DNA of 64,000 nucleotides, taken from contig OW121742.1 in the NCBI GenBank assembly GCA_933228675.1, positions 108,876,940 to 108,940,939 on the forward strand, given 5' to 3'. Below the pieces are notes generated by a model. That model had not been told where the DNA came from. It did not search any database and saw only the letters and a list, made by a program, of their open reading frames with translations. The translations under genes and the position numbers were made by a program. This document shows, piece after piece, positions 46,824 to 60,300 of the stretch; positions within the stretch are counted from its first letter, which is position 1; each line of letters starts with the position of its first letter. This DNA comes from Stomorhina lunata. Taxonomy: Eukaryota > Arthropoda > Insecta > Diptera > Rhiniidae.

Positions 46824-47466
46824 AGGTACGGTCAGACTCATTAAACATTTAAATCAAATATTTTGAGTAAAATATTGTCAAAACAATATAATAAAAAATT
46901 TGTGGTCACACTTGCACATTTATTTGACGATTTTTATTTGATAAAATACAGAAAAAATATGTTCAAAGTATAAACAAAAAAACAGGTTTTATTTATGGTC
47001 ACACTGAAGATTAAATATTTTCCCAAAAAATATTTGATCAAATTTTTTCAAAACAAAATTGTGTATCTGGCAATTTGTTTCTCATATTTGAGTCCTTGTT
47101 TCTCAAATTTGATGTTGTTGTTTCTCAAAATTGATGTTGTGTTTCTCAAATTTTATGTTGTTGTTTCTCATATTTGATGTTGTTGTTTCTGTTTGAATAG
47201 TAAACAATAGAAATGCTCAGCTGTTATTTGCCCCTGTTTGATGTTACAAAAATTTTGTAAGATTAAATAATAATTTGATCAAAATTTAATAAAATATTTG
47301 CTCTTGCGTGGTCACATTGGGAAAATTTTTATTTGCTGGCAAATGATTTTGTTTTCTTCAAATCAACGTGTTTCTTGTTTGAACCTCAAAAATATTTTGT
47401 GGTCAGACTACGAGGATCAAATATTTGATAATTTCGATTAAATGTTTAATCAATGTGACCGTACCT
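46824..47466. mobile_element. Harbinger-like MITE with aggtacggtc termini (643 bp)
   Basis: Terminal inverted repeats start aggtacggtcagactcatta on the left and aggtacggtcacattgatta on the complement of the right end, both continuing aacattta. Flanked by the 3-bp direct repeat TTA (46821-46823 and 47467-47469), a TWA-type duplication typical of PIF/Harbinger elements. The interior has several ggtcacact-like motifs and gttgtttctca repeats but no transposase. Confidence 0.75.
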
Positions 47467-47615
47467 TTACGCCTGTGTAATACTTTTTGTAAGTCCAAAA
47501 AATTTGCATATTTTTAAGACAATTCGTGAAAAGAGACTTTTCGTTCTTTTGGCTGCCTGAAGCTCTTAATGTGGGTGTTCAAGTCATACCTAAATCATTC
47601 CAATGTCTGAGTCAA

Positions 47616-47802
47616 AGGTGCTTTTACACTGTAATGTAATTTGGAATTCTTGAAATAAAATTATTTGAAATATTTTGTAAAAATCGTAAGATTTTTGAAC
47701 GAAATTTTGTAATGGAAAAATATTGAGATTGAAAAATTTTTACAAGGAAAAATTTAATGTTGAATTTATTAATTTCTGATTCCACATAGTGTAAAAGTGC
47801 CT
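47616..47802. mobile_element. Short TIR element (187 bp)
   Basis: Inverted ends aggtgcttttacactgtaat on the left and aggcacttttacactatgtg on the complement of the right. No transposase. The three-base flanks (caa and tta) do not match, so the duplication is lost or the ends are slightly off. Confidence 0.6.
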
Positions 47803-48772
47803 TTACTTCTTTGACTTAATTTCTGTCAGTTTTTGAATTTAAATGTCCCTTTATTGGAATTAGAGAATCTTACAAAATTTCAAGCCTTTTCCTAACAACT
47901 TTCTTTATATTTCCTTAAGTTGATTTTCTTGTAGTGTAAATGCAACTCTGCTTTCCCCTCAAGTCCCCTTCATTTTGTTCTCTAGCCCTAATAACATTTA
48001 AGTCTCTATAATTTAGTTTATTAAAGTTTTTCCATCGTTGGCGTATGTTTTTAACAGGAATTTCGTTGATGTTTGCCAGAAAATGTGTTTGGAATAAAAT
48101 ATTAGGGATAAAGTTAACTTTAACTAGAAAACTGACAAACAACGTCTGTGGAGGAGAATTTTTTGCATAAATTTTAGAAGGAAAATTTATTAGTTACAGT
48201 AACAAAAAGTCTCATTTAAAAGTCATAAATTTTCCCAGGAAAATCAAATAAATGAAGATTTCTTGGGAAGATATAAATAATAGAAGATTTCAATAAATTT
48301 TCCAAAAAATTTGAAAAGATTATCTGATCGTTGTTGTAAGAGCTAGAATATTAGGAAATTTCAATCGTCGATATGGAATGCGGCGATTTGGCCCCTGATC
48401 GTTTTTAGTTTGCCCGAATGAACGTCAGCCCATGTAAATCTTGCTTTTATTAAAAATCAATTATTTGTTAAGCGGATACTTCCCTTGTCATCTAAACCCC
48501 TATTCAAGGACCGAACAAAATCTTTTATATTTAATTTCAAAAGTATTTTATTACTATTCAATTCTAATACCATTTTATTTTATTAATTTCAAAACCATTA
48601 TTGAAAAATCATTTTTATAGTACCCACCACCCTTATCAAGCACTTTAGAACAAGGTTGGCCATTATTTGAGTGTTAGGGGAAGAACAATAATTTACATTA
48701 AACAAGAAAACGGTAAAGAACACTCAATATACAACAATATCAAAATATACAACAAATACATGCCCATTTTAA
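47803..48772. other. Intron between short TIR elements
   Basis: No gene or tandem repeat recognised. Open frames are short and have no domain. Confidence 0.45.
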
Positions 48773-49014
48773 AGGTAGAAGGCCAATGCACGCGGCAAGC
48801 TTCTGCGGGCGGCAATCAGCTGTTTTTGGATTTGTCAAATTTGAAGCGGCAATGGAAAAAAGTAGAATTTTTTTCAGTTTTGTCATATTTAATTAGGTAT
48901 ATCCTTCTCAAATATATTTGTATACGAATATTTTTGTAAACAAATGCACATTTTATTTACTGGCAATACTACGACCGCCCGCAGCCGCATGCCGCGTGTA
49001 TTGGCCTTGTACCT
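48773..49014. mobile_element. Harbinger-like MITE with GC-rich termini (242 bp)
   Basis: Long inverted repeats of about 40 bp, starting aggtagaaggccaatgcacg on the left and aggtacaaggccaatacacg on the complement of the right, both continuing into gcggca and gcgggcgg. Flanked by TAA on both sides (48770-48772 and 49015-49017). The GC-rich arms stand out sharply in this AT-rich window. A short open frame over it is not a gene. Confidence 0.8.
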
Positions 49015-49700
49015 TAAGATTGAGCCAACCTTTTCGGTTTGGCCAACCTTGCTTTAAATTGAATTGAAAAAGCAAAGTCAATTCATAAAATAACATCCTC
49101 CCCTAATTTCTTAAATTTTCAAAAAGATAATGGAAAATTGTCTTGGGCTTTCATAAAGACATTTATGAAAAAACCATTTAGTTTTGAGGAAAATGAAGAC
49201 AATAACCAAAAAAAAAAGGGTGACTCAAATAAATAATATCAAAAGATCTATATATAAACCGGAAAATGAACTTAGAAGAAAAATTTTATTTAGAAAATTG
49301 ACTTTTGTGAAAGAGATTAAAAGACAAAAACATGTTTAATCTTTTGTAGTAATAAACCAAAAAGGGGTTCTTAGAAAATGTTAGAGATGGGGGAAGAAAA
49401 AAACTCATAAATCCCCTTATTCCTAAAGAGTTTTTAGTGTTTTTTGCAAATATTTGATTTTTATGGCTAGTGTACAAATTGTTTTTCCAGATTTTTTTTT
49501 TTGTAAAGTTTGAAAAAGGGAGAGATTTTGCCCGGAAATTGTTTTGAAAAGAAAATTTTGCTACAATTGATTTTTAGAGGAAATTGAGGGCAAGACATTT
49601 TTCTTGATAAATTAGTTTTCTTCAAGAAAAATAAAGAATTTTAAAAGGTTTTCAAAAAGACTAATGATTGTTTTTAGAAATTCTAGTCTATCAAAAATAA
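49015..49700. other. Intron without recognised feature
   Basis: AT-rich. Nothing recognised. Confidence 0.45.
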
Positions 49701-52700
49701 AAAATTCTGACAGAAAACAAAATTTTTCTAATTTTCAAATGCTTATAACTTTTCATGGACTTACTCGATGTCTTTGAAGTCTTCAGACAAAATAAAGCCT
49801 TAAATATCGCCTTTCTAATCAGCTAAAATCTAACAAATTATTTTCAATTTTACCAGAGATATTATATGTTAGAGCCATTAGCCTAAAATTTTAAAATGAA
49901 AATTTTTTTGCCACATGAATTTTTTTTTTTCAAATTTTCCTTAAATCAATTTAAAAAGACTTTTGTAAAATCATGTTTTGCATACAAATTAGATTTCACA
50001 GCTTTTGGGTAGATAATAATTAAGCTTGAGGCTTTTTGTGTCACAAAAAGTAGCTTAATTTGTCTTCAAGGTAAGGCACAAAGGGGTTGAAAGCCAAAAA
50101 ATGTTAATAACAAAATTACATAAACAAATTTTAAAATAAAAAATCTTAAGATTTTAATAACTTACACTGAAAACATGTTTTTCTAATCAAACCTGCACTT
50201 CTGACTTAAAAGAAATTAATTTTCAAATATTCAAAATTTTTATTTTTTCTAGAGACTTTTTTCGACTTTTTGGTCATAACTTTCCTTACAAAAAAAAAAA
50301 AATTTTCTAAAAATATTGTAGGATTCCCAACAATTTTCAAAAAAAAAAACTTTCATAATTTTTAATTATTTCAAACTTCAAGTTAGAGCAAAATTATTAG
50401 TATCAATTTTTTAAACAAAAATTTATAAAAATTTAAATTTTTTTCCATGACTTATTTTACTCTTTTCCTCATAACTTTTGTTGAAATGAATCTAAATTTT
50501 TTTCAAAAATATTGTAGAATTTACAATAGTTTACCAAACTAAATAATGAAATTTTTGTTTCATTTTTGTAAATAGTCTATTCAAGAAAAAACTTTGAAGT
50601 CAAAAAAATTTGTTTAAAATTTATTAAAAATTCAAAATTAATGAACTTTTTTAGATTTTTGTGATTTACATAAATAATGTATTATTACATCAAGATTCGA
50701 CTTAGATCAGAAAAAATTATTAGTATCAATTTTTTAAACAAAAATTTGATTTTTTTCCATGACTCCATGACCAAACTCTTTTCCTCATAACTTTCGATGA
50801 AATGAATCTAAATTTTTTTCAAAAATATTGTGGAATTTACAATAGTTTACCAAACTGAATAATGGAATTTTTGTTTCATTTTTTCAAAAACTTTATTCAA
50901 GAAAAAAGTTTAAAGTAAAAAAAAATTTGTTTAAAATTTATTGAAATTTCAAAAATAATGAACTTTTTCAGAATTTTGTGATTTACATAAATAAATGTCA
51001 TTATTACATCAAGATTCGACTAAGACCAAAAAAAATTATTAGTATCAATTTTTTTAAGAATTTTTTTTTTTTTTTTAATTTACATTTTTAGCCATTACTT
51101 ATTTTACTCTTTTCCTCATAACTTTCGTTGGAGTGAATTTAAAATTTTTCTAAAAACATTGTGGGATTTACAATAATTTACCAAACTAAATAATGGAATT
51201 TTTGTTTCACTTTTTCAAAAACTTTATTCAAGAAAAAACTTTAAAGTAAAAAAAATTTTGTTTAAAATTTATTGAAATTTCAAAAATAATGAACTTTTTC
51301 AGAATTTTGTGATTTACATAAATAAATGTCATTATTGCATCAAGATTCGACTAAGACCAAAACAAATTATTAGTATCAATTTTTTGAAGAAAAATTTTTT
51401 TTAAAAATTTTCATTTTTAGCCACGACTTATTTTACTCCTTTCCTCATAACTTTCGTTGGAGTGAATTTAAAATTTTTCTAAAAACATTGTGGGATTTAC
51501 AATAATTTACCAAACTAAATAATGAAATTTTTGTTTCATTTTTGCAAAAAGTTTATTCAAGAAAAAACTTTAAAGTCAAAAAATTTTGTTTAAAATTTAT
51601 TAAAATTTCAATAACAATGAATTTTTTCAGATTTTTGTTATTTACATAAATAAGGTCATTATGAATGTCATTATAACATCAAGATTGGACTTAGATAAGA
51701 AAAAATTATTAGTATCAATTTTTAAGGAAAACATTTTTTAAGATCACATTTTTAGCTATGACTCATTTTACTTTTTTCCTCATAACTTTCGTTGGAAAAA
51801 AATATTTTGTTATTAACTATAGTTTGCCAAGTAAAATACTGGAATTTCATTTCCATTACTTCAAAAAGTTTTGTCAGGAAAAAAATTTAAATTCAAAAAC
51901 TGTTGTTAAAATTTCGTTAAATATTTACTGAAATTTCGAAAATAAGGAGTTTTTTTATTTCTGTGATTTTCATAAATAATTTCTGTGATTTACATAAATA
52001 ATGTCTTTGTTGGATCAAGCTTAGACTTAGATCAAGCTCGACTTAAAAGCTATTAATTTTAAATTTCTCAAATTTTCATTTTTCAAAATATCTTATTTTA
52101 AAGTTTTCCTCATAACTTTTGTTGGAGTGAAGCTAAAATTTTTCTAAAATTATGTATGGATTCTCAATAATTTTTCAAAATAAATAATCAAGTTTTTTAT
52201 TTATTATTGAAAATCATTTAGTCAGGAAAAATTATTTAAGTCAAAAAAGATTTTGAAATGTTTTTTAAATTTTTTATTCGCAAACGCTTATTTCACTGTT
52301 TTCCTCATAACTTTCGTTGGAGTGAATTTAAAACTTTTCTAAAAATATTTTAGGATTAAGAACAGTTTGACAAATTAAATGTTGAAATTTCTTTTTCACT
52401 ATTTCAAAATCTTTAGTCAGGAAAAAATTTGAAAATCAAAAAATTAAAAAAAAAAAAATTATTTTGAATTAATCCAAAATTATTTTTTTAATCCTCAAAC
52501 CTTGTGTAAGAGACCTATGAAAGTTTTGTTTTAATATCTTAATTCTTTTGGATATAAAAATTGTTCAAAATATGAAATTTTTATATGATTTTACCCAAAA
52601 TTATTAAAACTTCATTTTTTATTCAAAATTTTTTACTTTTAGTTTTTTCCTCATAACTTTCGGAAAACACTTGGGAAAATTAGTTCAAAATATTCTTTTG

Positions 52701-54470
52701 AATCCTTAGACCTTGTAGAACATCATTTTTTATTCAAAATTTTTGACTTTTAGCTTTTTCCTCATAACTTTCGGAAAACACTTGGGAAAATTTGAATAAA
52801 ATTTCGTTTTGAATCCTAAGACCTTGTAGAAGAAACCTATGAAAGTTTTGTTTTAATATTTCAATTCTTTTGGATATAAAAATTGTTCAAAATATGAAAA
52901 TTGTATATGATTTTTCACAAAATTATTAAAACTTCATTTTTTATTCAAAATTTTTGACTTTTATTTTTTTCCTCATAACTTTAGCAAAACACTTGGGAAA
53001 ATTAGTTCAAAATATTCTTTTGAATCCTTAGACCTTGTAGAAGAAACCTATGAAGGTTTTGTTTTAATATTTTAATTCTTTTGGATATAAAAATTGCTCA
53101 AAATATGAAATTTTTATATGATTTTACCCAAAAATATTAAAAATTCGATTTTGTTTCAAAATTTTTGACTTAATTTAGTCTTTTCCTCATAACTTTCTCA
53201 AAACGCTTGGGAAAATTAATCCGAAATTATCTTTTGAATCTTAAGACCTTGAAGAATAAACTCTTGATGGGTTTGTTTTAATATCTTAAAATTAATTAAT
53301 CCGAAAATATCTTTTGAATCTTAAGACCTTGAAGAATAAACTCTTGATGGTTTTGTTTTAATATCTTAATTTTTCAAAACATAAATTTTTTATATGAATT
53401 TTCCCGAAATTATTAAAACTTTTTTTTTTAATTTTTTACTTGGATTTGTTTTTTCCTCATAACTTTCGCGAAACACTTGGGAAAGTTAATCCAAAATTAT
53501 TTTTTTAATCCTAATTATTTGTAAAAGAAACTTATGAAACTTTTGTTTTAATATCTTAATTTCTTTTGGATATAAACATTTTTCAAAATGTAAAATTTTT
53601 ATATGATTTTTCTCGAAATTATTAAAACTTAATTTTTTTTTATTTTTGACTTAAATTAGTCTTTTTCTCATAACTTTCGCAAAACACTTATAAAAATGAG
53701 CCCAAAAAGTTTTTGAACCATAAGACCTTGAAGAAGAAACCCTTAAAGGTTTCGTTTTAATATTTTAATTCCTTTGGACATAAAAAATTTTGCAAAACAT
53801 ACAATTTTTATATGGTTTTTCCCATAATTATTAAAACTTCAGTTTTCACTCAAAATTTGTTTGACTTAATTTAGTCTTTTCCTCATAACTTTCGCGAAAC
53901 ACTTGGGAAAGTTAATCCAAAATTATTTTTTTAATCCTAATTATTTGTAAAAGAAACTTATGCAACTTTTGTTTTAATATCTTAATTTCTTTTGGATATA
54001 AACATTTTTCAAAATGTAAAATTTTTATATGATTTTTCTCGAAATTATTAAAACTTCGTTTTTTTTTTAATTTTTGACTTAATTTAGTCCTTTCCTCATA
54101 ACTTTCGCAAAACACTTATAAAAATTAGTACAAAATTAGTTTTTGAACCATAAGACCTTGAAGAAGAAACCCTTAAAGGTTTCGTTTTAATATCTTAATT
54201 CCTTTGGACATAAAAAATTTTGCAAAACATACAATTTTTATATGGTTTTTCCCATAATTATTAAAACTTCAGTTTTCATTCAAAATTTTTTTGACTTAAT
54301 TTAGTCTTTTCCTCATAACTTTTGCAAAACACTTGGGAAAATTAATCCAAAATTACTTTTTGGATCCTGAGACCTTAAAGAAGAAACACACGAACACTTT
54401 GTTTTAATATCTTGATTCCTTTGGGCATAAAAAATTTTCAAAAAACAAACAATTTTGGGTAAAATTCATA
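49700..54470 (+). repeat. S2 satellite (tttcctcataactttcg; ~320-430-bp units)
   Basis: Diverged tandem units centred on cttttcctcataactttcg. In 50.4-51.8 kb the unit is about 320-335 bp, with ttgtttaaaatttattgaaa and catcaagattcgactaagac. In 52.5-54.4 kb a second subtype has aacacttgggaaaattaatc, aagaccttgaagaagaaacc and tttcttttggatataaa, with recent 426-430-bp tandem duplication at 53.45-54.3 kb. All units are in the same orientation. Not coding. Confidence 0.8.
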
Positions 54471-55680
54471 AATTCTTACTTTGAACATTGTTATCATTTA
54501 GTTCGTATTGATTTAAAATTATTTCTCTACTTTTTAATTCTTTATTTAAGTTTTTAATTTTTGCCATATTTTTATTTAAACCTTCCCCTATGTGCTCACA
54601 AATAATTGAAAATTTGAAAAAAAATTATGCGTAAAGTTATTAAACCGCCTGGAAATGTTTGGTAAACTTTTGCTTTAGCTGTTAATAGGATTTTATTTGA
54701 GTCCCCAAAAAAATATTAAAGACATTAAAACAAATCTTTCAAATATAACAAAACTCATTTGCATAGAAGCAGAAGACAGTGGGGAACAAAAGTAAAGAAA
54801 CGAAAAATGGAATTTTTTGAAAACATTAGGAAGATCATATATTTTTGTTAGAAATATTTAACAAACTTTGATTTCCTGTTAAATAAATTTTTGTTTGTTT
54901 ATTACTCTCGCCCACTGTTTCTGGCTTACGGCGGTGCTTACTTCATGCGTGTTTCTTACTTTTTCATTTATTTAATATTTTTTTAACGACTTTTTTTGTG
55001 AGGAAATTTTTCATTGTAGGCGTTTTCTTAATATGCTAAAGTTTATAAAGAGTCATAAAATAATATTTTTCAAAGCGGGTTTCCCCCATTTATTTTATTA
55101 GGAAAACAAATTTGATGCTAAATGTACGAAATTTTTGTTTTTAGTAAATTTTTCTTTAACAACAAATACTCATTTGTAAGTAAGTTTCATACATGTATGA
55201 ACACTCATGTCTTCTTACAATCATGTTTTAATACATGTCTGCGTGTTTCTTTGATGTTTTTTTTTTTTTTTTTTTGTTTCTTTCCCAAGTTTCAAATTTG
55301 TTTTCCCATTTTCTGTTTTCACAACTTTTTTTCTTTACAAGCAAAATTTTTTCCTTATTAGAAGAGGGTGTGTAATGTGTAGTTTTTCGCAACATGTGTC
55401 TTGAGCTAATGTTTTGTGTTATTTTATTATCCCAAAATAACATTAACAGAAAATCCAGCTAAAAAAGGAAGTTAATTTAATAAAAGAAATACAACTGCCA
55501 GAAATACACGCAAAAGGAAAACTCTAACGATAATAAGCATGACAAAAAAAAAAAAATGTAGCAAATTAAAAGTAAATAGAAATGATGGACGGGAAATGGA
55601 AGAAATAATCGAAATGTCTTTAAGGATTTAATGTTTAAGATATCAAATTTCGATATAAAAGAAATTTTTTTAAGAAAACA
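54471..55680. other. Intron without recognised feature
   Basis: No repeat of length and no gene recognised. A T-run lies near 55259-55275. Confidence 0.5.
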
Positions 55681-58600
55681 ACTAAATTTTTTATTGTTTA
55701 CCTATTATTTACATGATGTAAAGAATACAAATTATTAAAATATAATTAGTTCCCATTATTTTAGATGATATTTTCACATTTTAATGCCTAAATTCAATTG
55801 TTTACCTATTGTTTACATGGTGTAAATAATGCAAATTATGAAATTTCTGTTAGTTTTATACTTTTTAGTTGTTATTTTGGTAATTGAATGTCATTTACAT
55901 ATTATTTACCTATTGTTTACACAGTGTATATAATTTAAATTATTGATATTTTCTTTTTTATACACATCGTTTTTGATATTCAAGCGTTTTAATGTCAATT
56001 TAATATTATTTATCTATTGTTTACATGACGTAAACTATTCAAATGATTAAAATATAATAAGTTCTAAGTATTTAAGATAATATTTACACATTTAAATGCC
56101 TAAATTTCATTGTTTACCTATTGGTTACATGATGTACACACTGAAAATATATAAATTGTAATTAGTTCTTTACGTCTAAGTTGTTATTTTGGTAAATTAA
56201 CGTCAATTTTATAATATTTATCTATTGTCTACATGATTTAATGGTAAATTAATTTTATTTTAATATTGTTTACCTATTTTTTACATGTTGTATTGTATGT
56301 ATACTATTAATATTTGATTTTTTCTATACATCGCATTAATATTTAAGAGTTTAAATGACAATTTAACATTATTTACCTATTGTTTACATGACGTAAAGAA
56401 TGCAAATGAGTAAAATATAATGAGTTCCAAGTATCTGAAATAATATTTGCACGTTTAAATGCCTACATTCCATTGTTTTCCTATTGTTTACATGATGTAA
56501 ACAAAAAAATAAATAAATTTTTTGTAGATCTATAAGTCTTAGTTGTAATTTTGGTAACTTAATGGCAGTTTTATATTATTTACCTATTGTCTACATGCTT
56601 TATACAATGTAAGTTATTAATATTTGACTATTTCTTCTCATTGTTTTTAATATTTAAGCGCTTGAATGGCAATTTTACATTATTTACCTATTGTTTACAT
56701 GATGAAGTTAACGAAATTTAATGGGTTTTTTACATTTTACATGTTATTTACACATGCTAATGCTTAAATCCTATTGTTTACCTATTGTTTACATAATGTA
56801 AAGTATGAATATTATTGAAAGTAATTAGCTCTATACAGCTTAGTTGTTATTTTGGTAATTGAATATCATTTTCATATTATTTACCTATTGTTTACATGAT
56901 GTCAACAATGTAAATTGTTAAAATTTTACAAGTTTTATATATCTTTGTTTGCTTTTCAGTGATTACATTTAAATTTCATAAGATTTACCAAATATTTACA
57001 TGATGTAAACTATCAAAATTGTTTAATTATATTGTTTCTATGCAATTTTGATGGTATTGGGGTATTTAAATGTAAAATTTATATTGTTTACATATATTTT
57101 ACGAAATGGAAAGTATGTATATTGTTGACATTCAATCAGCTTTATACAATTTACTTGAAATTTTGGTGGTTGAATGTTATTAAGGCATTGTTTACATATT
57201 GTTTACATGATGTTGTTAATGTAAATATTTAAAACTGAGTGAGTTTAAAATATGTTCACGTTATTTGGTTTCTTCTAATGTATATTTAACATTATTTACA
57301 ATGTAAATAATTGAAATTGACGAAATTTCATGGGTTCTTAACATTTTACTAGTTATTTACACGTTTTAATGCCTAAATGCTATTGTTTACCTATTGTTTA
57401 CATGATGTAAAGTATGAATATTATTAAAATTTAATTAGCTCTATACATCTTAGTCGTTATTTCGGTAACTGAGCATAATTTTCACATTATTTACCTATTG
57501 TTTACATGATGTCAACAATGTAAATTGTTAAATTTTGATTAGTTTTACATGTCTTTGTTTACATTTCAATGATAATATTTAATTTTCATAAGATTTATAT
57601 ATTGTTTACATGATGTAAACTATCAAAATTATTGAAATTATATTGTTTCTACAGAATTTTATTGTTATTGGGGTATTTGAATGTAAAATTTTTATTGTTT
57701 ACATATATTTTACATGATGAAAAGTGTGTATGTTGTGGACATCCAATCAGCTTTACACAATTTACTTGAAATTTTGGTGGTTGAATGTTATTAATCCATT
57801 ATTTACATATTGTTTACATGATGTTGATAATGTAAATTATTAAAACTGAGTGAGTTTTAAATATTTTCACGTTATTTGGTTTCTTCTAATGTATATTTAA
57901 CATTATTTACAATGTAAATAATTGAAATTGACGAAATTTCATGGGTTCTTAACATTTTACATGTTATTTACACATTTTAATGAATAAATCCCATTGTTTA
58001 CCTATTGTTTACATGATGTCAATAATTTAAATTATTAAAATTTAATTAGTTCTATACAGCTTAGTTGTTATTTCGGTAATTGAATATCATTTTCATATTA
58101 TTTACCTATTGTTTACATGATGTCAACAATGTAAATTGTTAAATTTTAATTAATTTAACATAGCTTTGTTTGCATTTCGGTGATAACATTTAAGTTTTTC
58201 TAGATTTACCTATTACTTACATGATGTAAACTATCTAAATTGATGAAATTATATAAATTCCACACAATTTTGATGATATTGGGGTATTTAAATGTAAAAC
58301 TTATATTGTTTACGTAAATTTTACATGATAAAAAGTATTTGTATTGTTGATATTGAATCAGCCATACACAATTTACTTGGAATTTTGGTGGTTGAATGTT
58401 ATTAAACCATTTTTTACATATTGTTTACATCATATTGATAATGTAAATAATTAAAACTGAGTGAGTTTTTAATATTTCTCATGGTTTTTGTTTTTTCTTA
58501 TGTATATTTAAAATTATTTCACCAATTTTACTGTGTAAATAATGTAAATTATTGAAATTTAATAACTTTACATGGTGTAAAGAATGTAAAGAACTGAGAT

Positions 58601-60300
58601 AGAGGAAATTAATGGTGTTATTAAGGCTTTTATTTGCTTCCATGTACTTTTTTCATTAATTAAACATTTTTTATAATGTAAAAATTGTAAATTATTGAAA
58701 TATGATAACTTTACTTGATGTAAATAATGTAAACAATTGGAATTCATTGATTCTGTAATATTATTAAGGCTTGGGTTTGTTTAAATATATTTTTTTACAT
58801 TATCTAATCTCTTTTTTTGTATACAAATAATGTAAATTATTAAAATTTAATGACTTTACATTATGTAAAGAATGTAAACAATTGAGATTTAAGAAAAGTA
58901 TAGGATTATTAAGGCTTTTATAATGTTATGCTATTTTTTTCGTGTATATTATTACTATATGTAACTATTTTTACGTTGCAAGTAATGTAAATTATTGAAT
59001 TTTAAAGAATTTTCAAGGCGTAAATAATGTAAACAATTGAGAATTAGGAATTAAATAACATTATTAGAGCTTTTGTTTGTTTTTGTGTATTTTTTGCATT
59101 ATTTAATCGTTTTTGACTGTGTAAATAATGTTGCCTGTCAAAATTTAACAACTTTACATGGTATAGAGAATGTAAACAATTGAAATTTAGGGATTGTATG
59201 ACATTATTAAGAATTGTTTAAGTTTTCATGTATTTTTTGTATAATAAAGCTATTGTTTACATGATGTAAATAATGTAAACAATTTAAATATTTAAATTTT
59301 ATGCTATTTTTGAAGATTCTGCTGGTTTTCATATATTTTTTGCATAATAAATCAATTGTTTACACTATGTAAACAATGAAAACGAAAAATTGTAATTAAA
59401 TGTATTTTAAATGTAATTTTAATGTTTTTTATTTGTTTTCATGTATCTACCGTTCTCAAAATCTATTGTTTACATGGTCTAACTAATTTAATTTAAGTAA
59501 AATCCTATAATTTCTTTAACTAATCATGTAAACAATAGGTAAATAATGATTAATTAACAATTAAATACTTAAATATTAATTTGGATGTGTAGAATAAAAT
59601 AAATATTAAAAGTTTACATTGTCTACATCATGTAAACAATAGGTAAATAATATCAAAATGGCTTTCAAATAACCAAATATTAACATATATGATTAGAACT
59701 AATAAAATTTGAATAATTTCCACTATTTTCATCATGTAAACAATAGGTAACTAATGTAAATTTGAGTTTTAAACTTGTAATCATGTAAACAATGGGTAAA
59801 TTATATGGAAACGGCTTTTGAACACTCAAATATTAATAGGTATAAGTAGGGATAATTAAATTGAAATAATTTAGACTATTTTGATCATGTAAACAATTGG
59901 TAAATAATATAAAATTGGCTTTTAAACGTGTAAATATTATACAAGAATTGTCGAGAAACTTAAGCTTTAATAAATTGTATTCTTTACATGTAAACTATAT
60001 GTAAATAATAGGTAAATAATGTAAAATTGACATTTAAATACTTCAATCTTAACTGGAATGTTAGTTCTACACATTCCAGTTAAGATTGAAGTATTTAAAT
60101 GTCAATTTTACATTATTTACCTATAATTTACATATAATTTACATGTAAAGAACACAATTTACAATTAAAATTTTAGTAATTTACATATAATTTACATGTA
60201 AAGAACACAATTTACAGTTAAAATTTTAATATTTGACGTTTTATATAGCATGTAAACATTAGGTAAATTAAGTTAAACATAAACAAGATAGAGTAGAACC
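55681..60300. repeat. S3 satellite block 1 (tttacctattgtttacatgatgtaaa)
   Basis: About 40 units of roughly 100-110 bp, each centred on acctattgtttacatgatg then taaacaatgtaaattatta, with a spacer containing agttgttattttggtaattg. The core is palindromic: attgtttacat and its exact complement around one base. The orientation is forward from 55.68 to about 59.5 kb (degenerate after 58.5 kb) and reversed (catgtaaacaataggtaaat) from 59.5 to 60.3 kb. A ~610-bp higher-order unit is repeated three times at 56.8-58.5 kb. Confidence 0.9.
59971..60161. repeat. Long snap-back palindrome inside S3
   Basis: Arms 59971-60061 and 60071-60161 (91 bases each) are complementary with only three mismatches, and the inner 52 bases are perfect. 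The loop is the 9-base tagttctac. The right arm is followed by a ~57-bp direct duplication of its outer end. Confidence 0.93.

Noticed and set aside
48667..48939. Possible 90-codon gene
   Set aside because: The frame runs across the left arm of a MITE (48773-49014) and into AT-rich filler.
55122..55443. Phenylalanine-rich frames on both strands
   Set aside because: Produced by a long T-run and AT-rich DNA, with no coding bias.
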